Positions 7,750 through 16,081 of a stretch of DNA of 64,000 nucleotides are shown one piece after another. The notes beneath the pieces are model-generated. The model was not told the DNA's origin. It did no database searches and worked only from the letters and a program-made list of their open reading frames with translations. Position 1 is the first letter of the stretch, and every line of letters starts with the position of its first letter. Made by a program: the position numbers and the translations under genes. The stretch is from contig CAZSQM010000001.1 in assembly GCA_964609025.1 (NCBI GenBank), positions 124,001 through 188,000 of the forward strand. The letters are read 5' to 3'. The stretch comes from SIG307 sp964609025 (GTDB lineage: Bacteria > Bacillota > Clostridia > Lachnospirales > Lachnospiraceae).

Positions 7750-9591
7750 TCAGCCCTGCTTTTCTATCTGTTCCGCCAGCTCGTTCAAATACACCCAGCG
7801 CTCCATTTTTTCCTCCAGCCGGACCTCGGCTTCCTCTTTCTTTGCGGAAAGCTCCCGTAATCTTCCGTAATCGGTCGCCGCCTCCGCCATCTCTGCCTCC
7901 AGTGCCGCTATCTCTGCCTCCAATGCCGCAATGTCCGCGTCAATCGTTTCGTATTCTTTCTGCTCCCTGTAAGAGAACTTTAGCTTCTGCTCGCGCTTTT
8001 TCCACGTATCGCGGCTGTCCGCCTTTTCCGCGGCGTCTGTCTGCCCCGAAGCTTCCGCTGTCTGCTGTTTTCCGCCGGAAAGAGAGGCTGCCACGGGCCG
8101 TCCTTCCCGCTCGCACACCGCACGGTAATCGGAGTAGTTTCCTTCATAGCGGCGAATCTTTCCGTTCCCTTCAAACGCAAAAATCCGGTTTGCCACCTTA
8201 TCAAGAAAGTAACGGTCATGGGAAACCGCAATCACGATTCCTGTATACCGTTTTAAATATTCCTCCAAAATCGTAAGCGTCCGGATATCCAAATCGTTGG
8301 TAGGCTCGTCCAGAATCAGGACATTCGGCGCTTCCATCAGCACATGCAACAGCGCCAGACGGCGCTTTTCGCCGCCGGAAAGCTTCCCAATCAGCGTATA
8401 CTGCATGGCATCGGTAAACAAAAACTTCTCGCACATCTGGGAAGCGCTTACCGTACCGTCCGCCGTTTCGATATATTCCGCTACGTTCCGCACCGAATCG
8501 ATTACCCGGATATCCGGATTAAGCGGCTCATTTTCCTGCATAAAGTACCCGACCTTGACCGTCGTTCCGAACTCTACCGTTCCGGCGTCCGGCGCCAGTT
8601 TTCCGGTAATCAGCTTTAAAAGCGTACTCTTTCCGCAGCCGTTTTCTCCGATAATTCCGATGCGATCCGTCGAAAGGAAAATATGGCTGAAATCCCGAAT
8701 CAGCACCTTATCGCCAAAGGATTTGCCGATTCCCTGTACTTCAATCGTCTTTTTTCCGAGGCGGGAGGAAAGCGCATTGATTTCCACTTCCCCGTCGGTT
8801 ACGATTTTATCCCGGTTCTTTAGCGCCTCAAACCGCTCAATATGCGCCTTCTGCTTTGTGGAACGCGCCCTTGCGCCGCGCATCATCCATGCCAGCTCCT
8901 CCCGGTACAGACTTTTCGCCTTCCGCTCCGTTGCCAGTTCCATTGCCTCCCGCTCCGCCTTTGCTACAAGAAAACCGGTATAATTCTCCTTATACGAATA
9001 GAGCTTTCCCTTGTCCAGCTCCACAATCCGGTTTGTCACCGCGTCCAGAAAGTAGCGGTCATGGGTAATCATCACCAGCGCTCTTCCGTTTTTCTTCAAA
9101 TACTCCTCCAGCCACTCGGTCATGGCAGAATCCAGATGGTTCGTCGGCTCGTCCAGAATCAGGACATCCGCAGGCATTAAAAGCGTCCGCACCAGTGCCG
9201 CGCGCTTTCTCTGTCCGCCGGAAAGCAGCGACGGCTTCCCCTGCACCTCCGAAATTCCGAGCTTTCGTAACATCGCTGCCGCCTCTCCCGCAATGTCGCG
9301 ATATTCCTCCGGGTGCTCCAGCCCTTCCACCACATTCTCCAATAAGGTCTTTTCCTCCGAAAATACCGGCGTCTGGGGCAGGTACGCAAGGCGCACCTCC
9401 TTTCCCTTCGTGACCGTCCCGGCATCCGGCTCCTCAAGGCCCGCTAAAATCCTTAAAAACGTAGACTTCCCGGTTCCGTTAATCCCGATAATTCCAATCC
9501 GGTCCCCCTCGTTAATTCCGAGGGAAACTCCGTCAAACAGCATCCGCTCCGTATAACTCTTTGAAACATTTTCTATCGTAATCAGGTTCAT
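7750..9591 (-). CDS. ABC-F family ATPase (Uup/EttA/YdiF-type)
   Basis: Soluble twin-ATPase protein of the ABC-F family, which acts on the ribosome (translation factor or antibiotic protection) rather than in transport. Domain 1 has Walker A GINGTGKS (36-43), the signature LSGGQRKRAALV and Walker B VLILDEPTNHLD. Domain 2 has GENGCGKST, LSGGEKRRLALL and VLILDEPTNDLD. An acidic/basic coiled-coil tail of about 90 residues rich in ALEAEIAALEAE repeats closes the protein, as in Uup/YfmR-like members. No transmembrane segments. Start: the ATG at 9591 follows GGAGGCAAT. The long structured leader upstream (9592-9838) suggests control by attenuation, as is known for several antibiotic-protective ABC-F genes. 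Whether this one confers resistance cannot be told from sequence. Confidence 0.92.
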   Translation of the reverse strand: MNLITIENVSKSYTERMLFDGVSLGINEGDRIGIIGINGTGKSTFLRILAGLEEPDAGTVTKGKEVRLAYLPQTPVFSEEKTLLENVVEGLEHPEEYRDIAGEAAAMLRKLGISEVQGKPSLLSGGQRKRAALVRTLLMPADVLILDEPTNHLDSAMTEWLEEYLKKNGRALVMITHDRYFLDAVTNRIVELDKGKLYSYKENYTGFLVAKAEREAMELATERKAKSLYREELAWMMRGARARSTKQKAHIERFEALKNRDKIVTDGEVEINALSSRLGKKTIEVQGIGKSFGDKVLIRDFSHIFLSTDRIGIIGENGCGKSTLLKLITGKLAPDAGTVEFGTTVKVGYFMQENEPLNPDIRVIDSVRNVAEYIETADGTVSASQMCEKFLFTDAMQYTLIGKLSGGEKRRLALLHVLMEAPNVLILDEPTNDLDIRTLTILEEYLKRYTGIVIAVSHDRYFLDKVANRIFAFEGNGKIRRYEGNYSDYRAVCEREGRPVAASLSGGKQQTAEASGQTDAAEKADSRDTWKKREQKLKFSYREQKEYETIDADIAALEAEIAALEAEMAEAATDYGRLRELSAKKEEAEVRLEEKMERWVYLNELAEQIEKQG

Positions 9592-9688
9592 ATTGCCTCC
9601 GTAGCTTCCTCTTTTTCCTCCAAACACAAAGTAGCATAGAACTTACTTTTTTCCCGGATTTCCCGATGAAACAGCCGGGCCGCATCTC

Positions 9689-9762
9689 CGGTACGGCACC
9701 CCCGGTGAAAGAAAAAGCTGGCTATCAGTCCGGTCACTTCCGTACCGCACTTTCAAGCCAGT
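9689..9762 (-). promoter_or_regulatory. candidate transcription attenuator in the ABC-F leader
   Basis: On the minus strand, CTGGCT (complement of 9756-9761) and AGCCAG (complement of 9718-9723) close a hairpin that is followed directly by CTTTTTCTTT, the form of an intrinsic terminator. Inside the hairpin, CGGTACGG (complement of 9740-9747) can instead pair with the downstream CCGTACCG (complement of 9689-9696), which would break the terminator. Two mutually exclusive folds ahead of an ABC-F gene indicate attenuation. The pairing is read from sequence; the switch itself is inference. Confidence 0.55.
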
Positions 9763-9811
9763 CTTTTCTTTTTGCCCTTGCACGTTCCCCAACGCTTCCT
9801 CTTCGAATCAA
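9734..9811 (-). CDS. possible leader peptide (uORF) upstream of ABC-F gene
   Basis: A 25-codon frame starts with TTG at 9811, preceded by GGAGAAGG, and ends with TGA at 9734-9736. The peptide is basic (MIRRGSVGERARAKRK, then DWLESAVRK). It overlaps the 5' arm of the attenuator hairpin, so ribosome stalling in it would affect the choice of fold. The TTG start is weak evidence, and the ORF could be fortuitous. Confidence 0.35.
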   Translation of the reverse strand: MIRRGSVGERARAKRKDWLESAVRK

Positions 9812-9838
9812 TACCTTCTCCAATATTGACCGATTACC

Positions 9839-9867
9839 ATTATAATCCATTTTGAAAAATTTGTCAA
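9839..9867 (-). promoter_or_regulatory. promoter of the ABC-F gene
   Basis: Minus-strand TTGACA (complement of 9862-9867), a 17-bp spacer and TATAAT (complement of 9839-9844): a consensus sigma-A promoter. Transcription would begin near 9832, leaving a leader of about 240 nt before the ABC-F start. Confidence 0.85.
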
Positions 9868-9879
9868 TCAAAACTTTAC

Positions 9880-11151
9880 TTAACAGAAAAATTCCACAAG
9901 CAGTTTCTTTAGATACTCAATATCTTTCCTTCCCGCAAGTTCTCTTGCGGAATGCATGGCAAGCACCGGTACGCCGATATCAATCGTACGCATCGGAAGC
10001 CACGAGGAAATGATTGGTCCGAGAGTGCTTCCGCCTGCCAAATCACTGTGATTTGCAAACTTCTGATACGGCACTCCCGCCTCCTCGCAAAGCATCTGCA
10101 CAATCGCCACCGTTTCCGTGTCAAAGGCATACCGCTGGCTGCTGTTTATTTTCAAAACTACGCCTTTGTTTAATACGGCACGGTTTACCGGGTCGCAGAC
10201 CTCCTGCCGGTTCGGATGCAGCGCGTGGGCAGCGTCAACCGACAAAAGAATACTCTTTGCCAGCGCCTGCTGTAACTCCTGCCTTCCTGCGCCGAGTCCT
10301 GCGTAAATACGTTCCAGAAGCATCGCCGTGAGTGCGCTGTCCGCGCCCTGTTTCGAGCGGCTGCCGATTTCCTCATGGTCATACAGCACACTCATGCAGA
10401 TTCCCCTCTGATGCCGGGCGCCGCAAAGCGCATGCAGCAGCGCATAACAGGAAATCTGATTATCCAGACGCGGCGAGGAAACAAACTCTTCGGCCGCCCC
10501 GAGCAGACACGCAGGCTCCGTACAGTACACGGAAAGGTCAAAGTCCAGAATATCCTTACGCTCCGCCTGAAGCTCCCCGGCAAGCAGTTCCGTAAAATAC
10601 TCCTCCTCCGTTTTGTCCTCTCCCGACATTCCGAGAAGCGGGAGCAAATCGCGCTGGGGTTTATACTCAACGCCTTTGTTCACCTCGCGGTTCATATGGA
10701 TTGCCAAATTGGGAATCGTCAAAAGGGGCCGCTTAAAATCTACCGTTTCCGAACGCGGCGCATAAGCGTTTTCACCGCGCAGAACAACTCTGCCTGCCAA
10801 AGAAAGCGGCCGATCAAACCATGTATTTAAAATTGCGCCTCCGTAGACCTCCACATCAAGGCGTTGATACGCCCCTGCGGGCAGCTCTGCTTTCGGTTTC
10901 ACACGCAGACAAGGATAGTCGGTATGTGCGGCTGCTATGTGCAGGGCATCCTCCGGTGAAAACTCCTCGCCTACCGTATATGCCGCAATGCCTGTTCCGT
11001 AAAACCGGACAAAATAGCCCTTTCCCCGTTCCGGCAAAAACGGCTCTTCTAATTTCTGCTCGATAAAGCCCGCTTCCCGCAAGAAGGCGGCAGCAAGCTC
11101 CACCGACTGATACGGGGTAACCGCTTTATTTACATAATCTAAAAATTCCAT
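9880..11151 (-). CDS. M18 family aminopeptidase
   Basis: Cytosolic zinc aminopeptidase of family M18 (aspartyl aminopeptidase/ApeA-type), which removes N-terminal residues from peptides. Metal and active-site regions are visible: AAAHTDYPCLRVKP (metal His/Asp), VLYDHEEIGSRSKQGADS (bridging acidic residue and catalytic Glu) and NHSDLAGGSTLGP near the C-terminus. With the start at 11151 (AGGAAAGGGT just upstream) the protein has 423 residues, the family norm. The longer open frame into 11337 has no family similarity. The gene is followed by the ABC-F promoter. Confidence 0.93.
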   Translation of the reverse strand: MEFLDYVNKAVTPYQSVELAAAFLREAGFIEQKLEEPFLPERGKGYFVRFYGTGIAAYTVGEEFSPEDALHIAAAHTDYPCLRVKPKAELPAGAYQRLDVEVYGGAILNTWFDRPLSLAGRVVLRGENAYAPRSETVDFKRPLLTIPNLAIHMNREVNKGVEYKPQRDLLPLLGMSGEDKTEEEYFTELLAGELQAERKDILDFDLSVYCTEPACLLGAAEEFVSSPRLDNQISCYALLHALCGARHQRGICMSVLYDHEEIGSRSKQGADSALTAMLLERIYAGLGAGRQELQQALAKSILLSVDAAHALHPNRQEVCDPVNRAVLNKGVVLKINSSQRYAFDTETVAIVQMLCEEAGVPYQKFANHSDLAGGSTLGPIISSWLPMRTIDIGVPVLAMHSARELAGRKDIEYLKKLLVEFFC

Positions 11152-11255
11152 ACCCTTTCCTGCCTTAAAATTGTTATTTCGGTGTTCACCGCTCTCCCGA
11201 TCGTAAGAATGGGGCTGCGCAGTGAGTGCGGCAGCCCCAGCAGTTTCTTTTACGC

Positions 11256-13223
11256 TTACTCTTCCATTGAAAACATTGCGATGTTCTTTGTCAGCTTCTC
11301 CTTCAGGCAAACCAGCTCTTCCGTCTGTTTCCTGCATTCTTCGAGAATCGTACTTACTTCATACATCGACGCGGAGGTTTCCTGTGCGCTTGCAGCGTTT
11401 TCCTCTGCAATGGCTGCCAGACCTTCTACGATATTCACCACGCCCTCGCGCAGGTCCGCTAACGTCTTCGTCTGTCTGGAAATCTCTTTGATTGCCTTCA
11501 TTACCGAAGTAACCTCGGAACTCAGTTCGGAGAATACCTTCAGCGTTTCATCCAGCTTGTTGTTCTGGGTATTGATACTCTCCGACACTCCGTTCATTGT
11601 CTTTACACTCGTATTGGAGTTGGTGATAAGAGTTTCAACAATTTCACGAATCTCCTCTGCCGAAGCGCGGGACTGCTCGGCCAACTGCCTGATTTCATCC
11701 GCAACCACCGCAAAGCCCCTGCCTGCTTCTCCCGCTCTTGCCGCCTCAATGGAAGCATTCAGGGAAAGAAGGTTCGTCTGGCTTGCGATATCGGCAATCA
11801 TATCGGTGGCCTTCTGAATATGCTGTGCAGATTCATTGGTTTCATTCGTCTGCTTTTTAATTTCATTGATGGCGTCATCCGCCTCTTTGCTGATAATCAA
11901 CAGCTCCTGCAAGGTCTTGTCCGCGTCGATGCTGTACTCATCCATCTTCTTCGCACTGACGCTAAGATGGTCTACCTCGGAAACCGCCACCTCAATGGCG
12001 TCGCCGATCTGAGCAACCTGAGTGTTTGCCTGCATGGTTTCCGTTGCCTGCGAGGTCGCACCCTTCGCAATTTCTTCCACCGCAAGGTTTACGCTTTCAA
12101 CCGTTTCTCCGATTTTACTCATGGACTCGTGCATCAGCTCCGAAAAATCGGAAACCTCTTTTGTGGAAGCGTCTATACTGCCGACAATCTCTCTCAACTG
12201 CTCTACCAGCTGTTTCACTGCCCGGGCATTGTCGCCGACCTCATCCTTCCGGCAGATATTCGCCTCCGAAACCTTCACTGTCAGCTTACCCTTTGCTACC
12301 TCCGTCAGATTGTCAACCGTCTGTGCAACCGCTCTTACGACATGCTTCACCTCAAAGAATACAAGCACCGCCGATACGGCTGCAATGATAATGCCGCCCG
12401 TAATCAATGCCGCTAATATCCCGGCCATATCCGAAGTAAATTCGGAACGCTCCTGCCCCAGGAATATGATTCCCACTACTTCGCCCGTGCTCTCCTGCAT
12501 CAGCGGATAATAGTAAACCGCACTTGCCTTTCCCCGGAAAGCGGCGTCGGAATTATAGTAATAATTTCCTGCCATTACCGTTTCGTAAATCTTCGCATCC
12601 GGCTTTCCGTCAAACAGCCTCGTGCCATTCTCGTCCTTCTGCGTCGTCATCACACAGGTATCGCCCAGAAAAACCGTAATATCAAGCTTTTTCTTCTCCG
12701 CTATATCATCCAGATACTCATATAACGGGGACAAATCGGTAGTTCCTTTGCTGAAAACACCGTTTTCGTAAGAATAATCCCCCCGGGCATAAACGGTAAA
12801 TGTTTCCGCTGCCGAAACCGCCAGGCCCTCCATCTCCTTCTGCACCAGTTCATGGGTAAGCTTGGCTGCGCTTGATTTTGATTTCACGATATAGAAAAGA
12901 CCAAGTAAAATAATCGGTGCCAATGCAATCGCAAGAAGTCGCGCGGTTAGTGTAAAGCGCCGTTTCTTTGCCTTCTTTTCCGCTTTCTCGGCTTCCTTTT
13001 TCTCCTCTTCCTCTACATCACTAAAATCCATCTCAAACATATCAAAGGCAACGTCCTCTGCCGTTTCGTCCTCTGCAAATGCCTCATCCTCTATCCCTTT
13101 AAAGTAATCCTCGGGTATCTCTATCCCCCGCTCTGTATCCGGCTCCGCATTCGGTTCTGTTCCTGCAGCGGTTACGTTTTCCTGTTCCTGCATATTTTCT
13201 AAAGTTTCGTCTGTCGTATTCAT
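11256..13223 (-). CDS. methyl-accepting chemotaxis protein with long acidic cytoplasmic N-terminus
   Basis: Transmembrane chemoreceptor (655 residues). Residues 1-90 are an acidic cytoplasmic extension that ends in a Lys/Glu-rich stretch. TM1 is at about 93-113, followed by an extracellular Cache-like sensor (about 120-260, with SAVYYYPLMQESTGEVVGI typical of single Cache domains), TM2 (267-291) and HAMP. The signalling hairpin contains the conserved tip EAARAGEAGRGFAVVADEIR. The C-terminus ends in EE with no NWETF-type CheR-binding pentapeptide. Start at 13223 after AAAGGAG. Most MCPs begin directly with TM1, so the 90-residue leader is unusual. No che or fla gene lies nearby. The ligand is unknown. 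Confidence 0.92.
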   Translation of the reverse strand: MNTTDETLENMQEQENVTAAGTEPNAEPDTERGIEIPEDYFKGIEDEAFAEDETAEDVAFDMFEMDFSDVEEEEKKEAEKAEKKAKKRRFTLTARLLAIALAPIILLGLFYIVKSKSSAAKLTHELVQKEMEGLAVSAAETFTVYARGDYSYENGVFSKGTTDLSPLYEYLDDIAEKKKLDITVFLGDTCVMTTQKDENGTRLFDGKPDAKIYETVMAGNYYYNSDAAFRGKASAVYYYPLMQESTGEVVGIIFLGQERSEFTSDMAGILAALITGGIIIAAVSAVLVFFEVKHVVRAVAQTVDNLTEVAKGKLTVKVSEANICRKDEVGDNARAVKQLVEQLREIVGSIDASTKEVSDFSELMHESMSKIGETVESVNLAVEEIAKGATSQATETMQANTQVAQIGDAIEVAVSEVDHLSVSAKKMDEYSIDADKTLQELLIISKEADDAINEIKKQTNETNESAQHIQKATDMIADIASQTNLLSLNASIEAARAGEAGRGFAVVADEIRQLAEQSRASAEEIREIVETLITNSNTSVKTMNGVSESINTQNNKLDETLKVFSELSSEVTSVMKAIKEISRQTKTLADLREGVVNIVEGLAAIAEENAASAQETSASMYEVSTILEECRKQTEELVCLKEKLTKNIAMFSMEE

Positions 13224-13295
13224 CACCGTTCTCCTTTCCGGGAATACTTCCCCGTATCTATCCTCAGCCGTTTTTTCTGCCGCGGTGTTTCTTGT

Positions 13296-13324
13296 AGTAT
13301 AACATATTTTAACAAAAAAGTCCA
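13296..13324 (-). promoter_or_regulatory. promoter of the chemoreceptor gene
   Basis: Minus-strand TGGACT, a 17-bp spacer and TATACT (complement of 13296-13301). Matches are four and five of six. It sits about 75 nt upstream of the MCP start in the 313-bp divergent intergenic region 13224-13536. Confidence 0.5.
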
Positions 13325-13429
13325 GCCGTTTTCCTTTGTTTTCGTCAAATTGTCCATCACTTCCCGCAATTATATTCACAACTCCTCCGCTTCGATTTTC
13401 CTCCCAAAAGCGGTCTTGCAAAAATTTCC

Positions 13430-13491
13430 TTTTCAACCGTATTGTTCTATGGTATACTAACTAGGGAAACACTGATATAATCGTGTTTCCC
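13430..13491 (+). promoter_or_regulatory. promoter and 9-bp leader hairpin upstream of the SleB-type gene
   Basis: TTTTCA (13430-13435), a 17-bp spacer and TATACT (13453-13458) form a plausible promoter. Directly downstream, GGGAAACAC (13464-13472) and GTGTTTCCC (13483-13491) make a perfect 9-bp inverted repeat at the expected transcript start. This could stabilise the mRNA or serve as an operator. No T-run follows, so it is not a terminator. Confidence 0.5.
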
Positions 13492-13536
13492 CAGGAAAAG
13501 AGTTATGTTAGATTCAGTTCATTGTAGGAGGTTTTT

Positions 13537-14826
13537 ATGAAGCATCTGAAATACCGCATTGTTTCTGCCGTTTCGGGCTGTGTCTGCTTTTTTTTGGTGA
13601 CACTTTCCGGCAGCTTTTTGGCAAGTGCGGATACACAGACCGATAATCCCCTTTCTTCGGATACACCTGCCACCGTTACTCCGTCGACAGACAATACCGC
13701 TTCCGGTATTCCCACGGTTCCCCTTTCCGGCGGGCAGACGTCTGCGACGACATTTCATGTTACACCGGCGTCAAGTCCGACTCCGGCACTGAGTCCGACC
13801 CCAACACTAAGCCCGACTCCAACGCCGAGTCCGACGCCGACACTGAGTCCGACCCCGTCGCCAAGTCCGACCCCGTCACCGAGTCCGACGCCATCGCCAA
13901 CCCCGACACCGGAACCTTTCGTTTTTACAAAAGCGATTGCAAACGTCACGGATTTTGTAAATATCCGCGAAGGAGCCTCCACGGACACCCCTGTTCTCGG
14001 AAAGCTTTTTGAGAACGGTATTGCGGAGGTTTTGGGTACGGAAGGAGAGTGGACGCATATTTCTTCCGGAAACGTTACCGGCTATATTTTCTCCGAATAC
14101 CTTTATCTCGGGGATCGTGCGGTTTCCTATGCAGACCGGATTACCGCATACAATGCGGAGGTAACCGCCAACTCGTTAAATATCCGGTCCGGCCCGGGTA
14201 CGGATTATGAAATACTCGGTTCTACCTCTTATAAAAACGCATATCCCGCCCTGCTTTCCCTTTCCAACAAGGAATGGATTGCAATTCAATATACCTCGGA
14301 TACCGTTGCCTATTTGTACGCAAACTATGTAACCCTTGTCTGCAACCAAAAAGAGGCAATGACCTTAGCGGAAATTGCCGCTGCCGAACGCGCGGCAAAG
14401 ATTGAAAAGGCGCATGTAAAAAGTCTTCCGGTTACTTACCGTGACCCGATTACAATTACGGAGGAGGATTTGGAGGTTTTTGCCCTTGTGGTAGCCGCCG
14501 AAGCCTACTGGGAGCCGTATGACGGAAAACTTGCCGTTGCCAATGTTATCCTGAACCGGCTGTTAAGCGGCCGCTGGGGCGATACCGTTTATGAAATCGT
14601 CACCGCGCCGGGACAGTTTGCCGGCTACAATTACATCGACAAGTACCGGAACCGTGATTTGAGCGATTGTTATTCCGCCTGCAAAGAAGCCCTTTCCGGC
14701 AAAAACAATATCGGTGATTTTATCTTCTTCCATGCGGACACCTATGTAGACGCCCACGACGAATGGCCTCTTTTTTCCTCCTGGTACCAGATTGAAGGGC
14801 ACATTTTCTTTAAACGCGACTGGTAA
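13537..14826 (+). CDS. secreted SH3-domain / SleB-type cell wall hydrolase
   Basis: Predicted exported peptidoglycan hydrolase of the SleB/CwlJ (Hydrolase_2) family, probably acting on cortex or cell wall. The signal peptide spans residues 1-31 (ending LASA). Residues 40-126 form a Pro/Thr/Ser-rich linker dominated by repeated SPTP units. Two bacterial SH3 domains follow (about 130-192 and 205-270; FVNIREGASTDTPVLGKL and NSLNIRSGPGTDYEILG). The catalytic domain occupies about 305-429 with VVAAEAYWEPYDGKLAVANV, VLNRL-type and APGQFAGY motifs. GGAGG precedes the ATG. The gene converges with spmB, the two stops lying 5 nt apart. Confidence 0.9.
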   Translation: MKHLKYRIVSAVSGCVCFFLVTLSGSFLASADTQTDNPLSSDTPATVTPSTDNTASGIPTVPLSGGQTSATTFHVTPASSPTPALSPTPTLSPTPTPSPTPTLSPTPSPSPTPSPSPTPSPTPTPEPFVFTKAIANVTDFVNIREGASTDTPVLGKLFENGIAEVLGTEGEWTHISSGNVTGYIFSEYLYLGDRAVSYADRITAYNAEVTANSLNIRSGPGTDYEILGSTSYKNAYPALLSLSNKEWIAIQYTSDTVAYLYANYVTLVCNQKEAMTLAEIAAAERAAKIEKAHVKSLPVTYRDPITITEEDLEVFALVVAAEAYWEPYDGKLAVANVILNRLLSGRWGDTVYEIVTAPGQFAGYNYIDKYRNRDLSDCYSACKEALSGKNNIGDFIFFHADTYVDAHDEWPLFSSWYQIEGHIFFKRDW

Positions 14827-14831
14827 TTTTC

Positions 14832-15356
14832 TCACATCAGACCGCCAAGCAATGCACTCACCGCTACACCCGTTGCCGTTGCCACAAGCGCACCGGTAAG
14901 CGTGTAGCGGGTTTTTTTTACGCCCGCCGCCATAAAGTAAACCGACATCGTATAAAAAACGGTTTCGGTAGAGGAACAAATCAACGAAGTTACCCTGCCC
15001 AAATACGAATCCGGTCCGTATTCCTTAAAAATATCCAGTACAAGACCGGTGGCCGCCGAAGAAGAAAACAGTTTCACCACCACAAGAGGAACCAGCTCCG
15101 CCGGGAACAAAAGGACTTTCGCCACCGGTGCAAGAAGCCGCGCAAGCAGGTCAAGAAAGCCCGACGCCCTTAACATCCCTACGCCGGTCATCAGCCCGAT
15201 TAACGTCGGGAGAATCCCGAACGTCACCTTAAACCCGTCCTTCGCCCCCTCGGTAAACTCCCCGTAAATATCCGTTTTTGTAAGCAGACCGTAGCTTATC
15301 ATATAAAACAGGAGCAGCGGAATGCAAAAATCCGAAAGATAAATAAGAACGCTCAT
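14832..15356 (-). CDS. spmB: spore maturation protein B (SpmB)
   Basis: Integral membrane protein needed, with SpmA, for spore-core dehydration in Bacillus and Clostridium. It belongs to the nucleoside-recognition (Gate) family. The product (174 residues, several hydrophobic helices) contains GVGMLRASGFLDLLARLLAP and SSSAATGLVLDIFKEYGPDS, typical of SpmB. Start at 15356 chosen by family length; the ribosome binding site is weak (GGGCAGG). The frame is open further upstream but without similarity. It follows spmA at 68 nt, in the usual order. Confidence 0.92.
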   Translation of the reverse strand: MSVLIYLSDFCIPLLLFYMISYGLLTKTDIYGEFTEGAKDGFKVTFGILPTLIGLMTGVGMLRASGFLDLLARLLAPVAKVLLFPAELVPLVVVKLFSSSAATGLVLDIFKEYGPDSYLGRVTSLICSSTETVFYTMSVYFMAAGVKKTRYTLTGALVATATGVAVSALLGGLM

Positions 15357-15424
15357 AAAAAGTGCCTGCCCGTAGAAGTTATTACACTCTATGCGTAAAA
15401 CCTCCGCCGTATGCAGGCACACAC

Positions 15425-16018
15425 TTACCTTTCCCTTTTCTTGTCCGTAAGCTTTATAAACACAACCGCCGCCAGCGTGCTGACAAACGTTGCGACGATT
15501 GCCGGGCCGACGATTTCCGCCGGGTTGACCGAACCGTACTGGCTCCGGTAGGCAATGATATTCACCGGTATCAGCTGCAGTGAAGAAATGTTGATAATCA
15601 GAAACGTACACATGGCCCGGGAAGCAACCTCCCGTTTGCCGCCCTGTGCAATGTTCAGCTTCTGCAGCTCTTCCATTGCCTTTAAGCCGAAGGGCGTTGC
15701 CGCCCAGCCGAGTCCTAAAATATTGGCAAGCATATTGGACGCAATATATTCATTTGCCTTGGAATCCTCCGGTATCTCCGGGAACAAAAAACGCAGCACC
15801 GGCCGTGCAAGCCGGATAAACCGCTTTGTCAGACCGCTTGCCTGGGCAATCCGCATTACTCCCGTCCAAAGTGCCATGACGCCGAGCATCGTAATGCACA
15901 GCTCCACTGCCTCCTTGGAAGAATCCACTGCCGCATTTCCCACTTCCCTGACATTCCCGGTCAAGGTTCCGTAAACCACCGCAATCAGAATCATTCCGCC
16001 CCATAAAAAATTCAGCAT
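15425..16018 (-). CDS. spmA: spore maturation protein A (SpmA)
   Basis: Membrane protein of the nucleoside-recognition family, partner of SpmB in spore dehydration. The 197-residue product starts MLNFLWGGMILIAVVYG and contains GLGWAATPFGLKAMEELQKL and MCTFLIINISSLQLIP, characteristic of SpmA. CGGAG lies upstream of the ATG. It is 63 nt downstream of ddl on the same strand and probably belongs to the transcription unit that starts at the hydrolase gene. Cell-wall precursor genes and spore maturation genes together suggest a developmental link. Confidence 0.94.
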   Translation of the reverse strand: MLNFLWGGMILIAVVYGTLTGNVREVGNAAVDSSKEAVELCITMLGVMALWTGVMRIAQASGLTKRFIRLARPVLRFLFPEIPEDSKANEYIASNMLANILGLGWAATPFGLKAMEELQKLNIAQGGKREVASRAMCTFLIINISSLQLIPVNIIAYRSQYGSVNPAEIVGPAIVATFVSTLAAVVFIKLTDKKRER

Positions 16019-16081
16019 AGCCGCTCCGAAAAAAGTGCTTTCTCCTACCTTATGCGGCAGCCCTCCGTTCTATGCAAAGCT

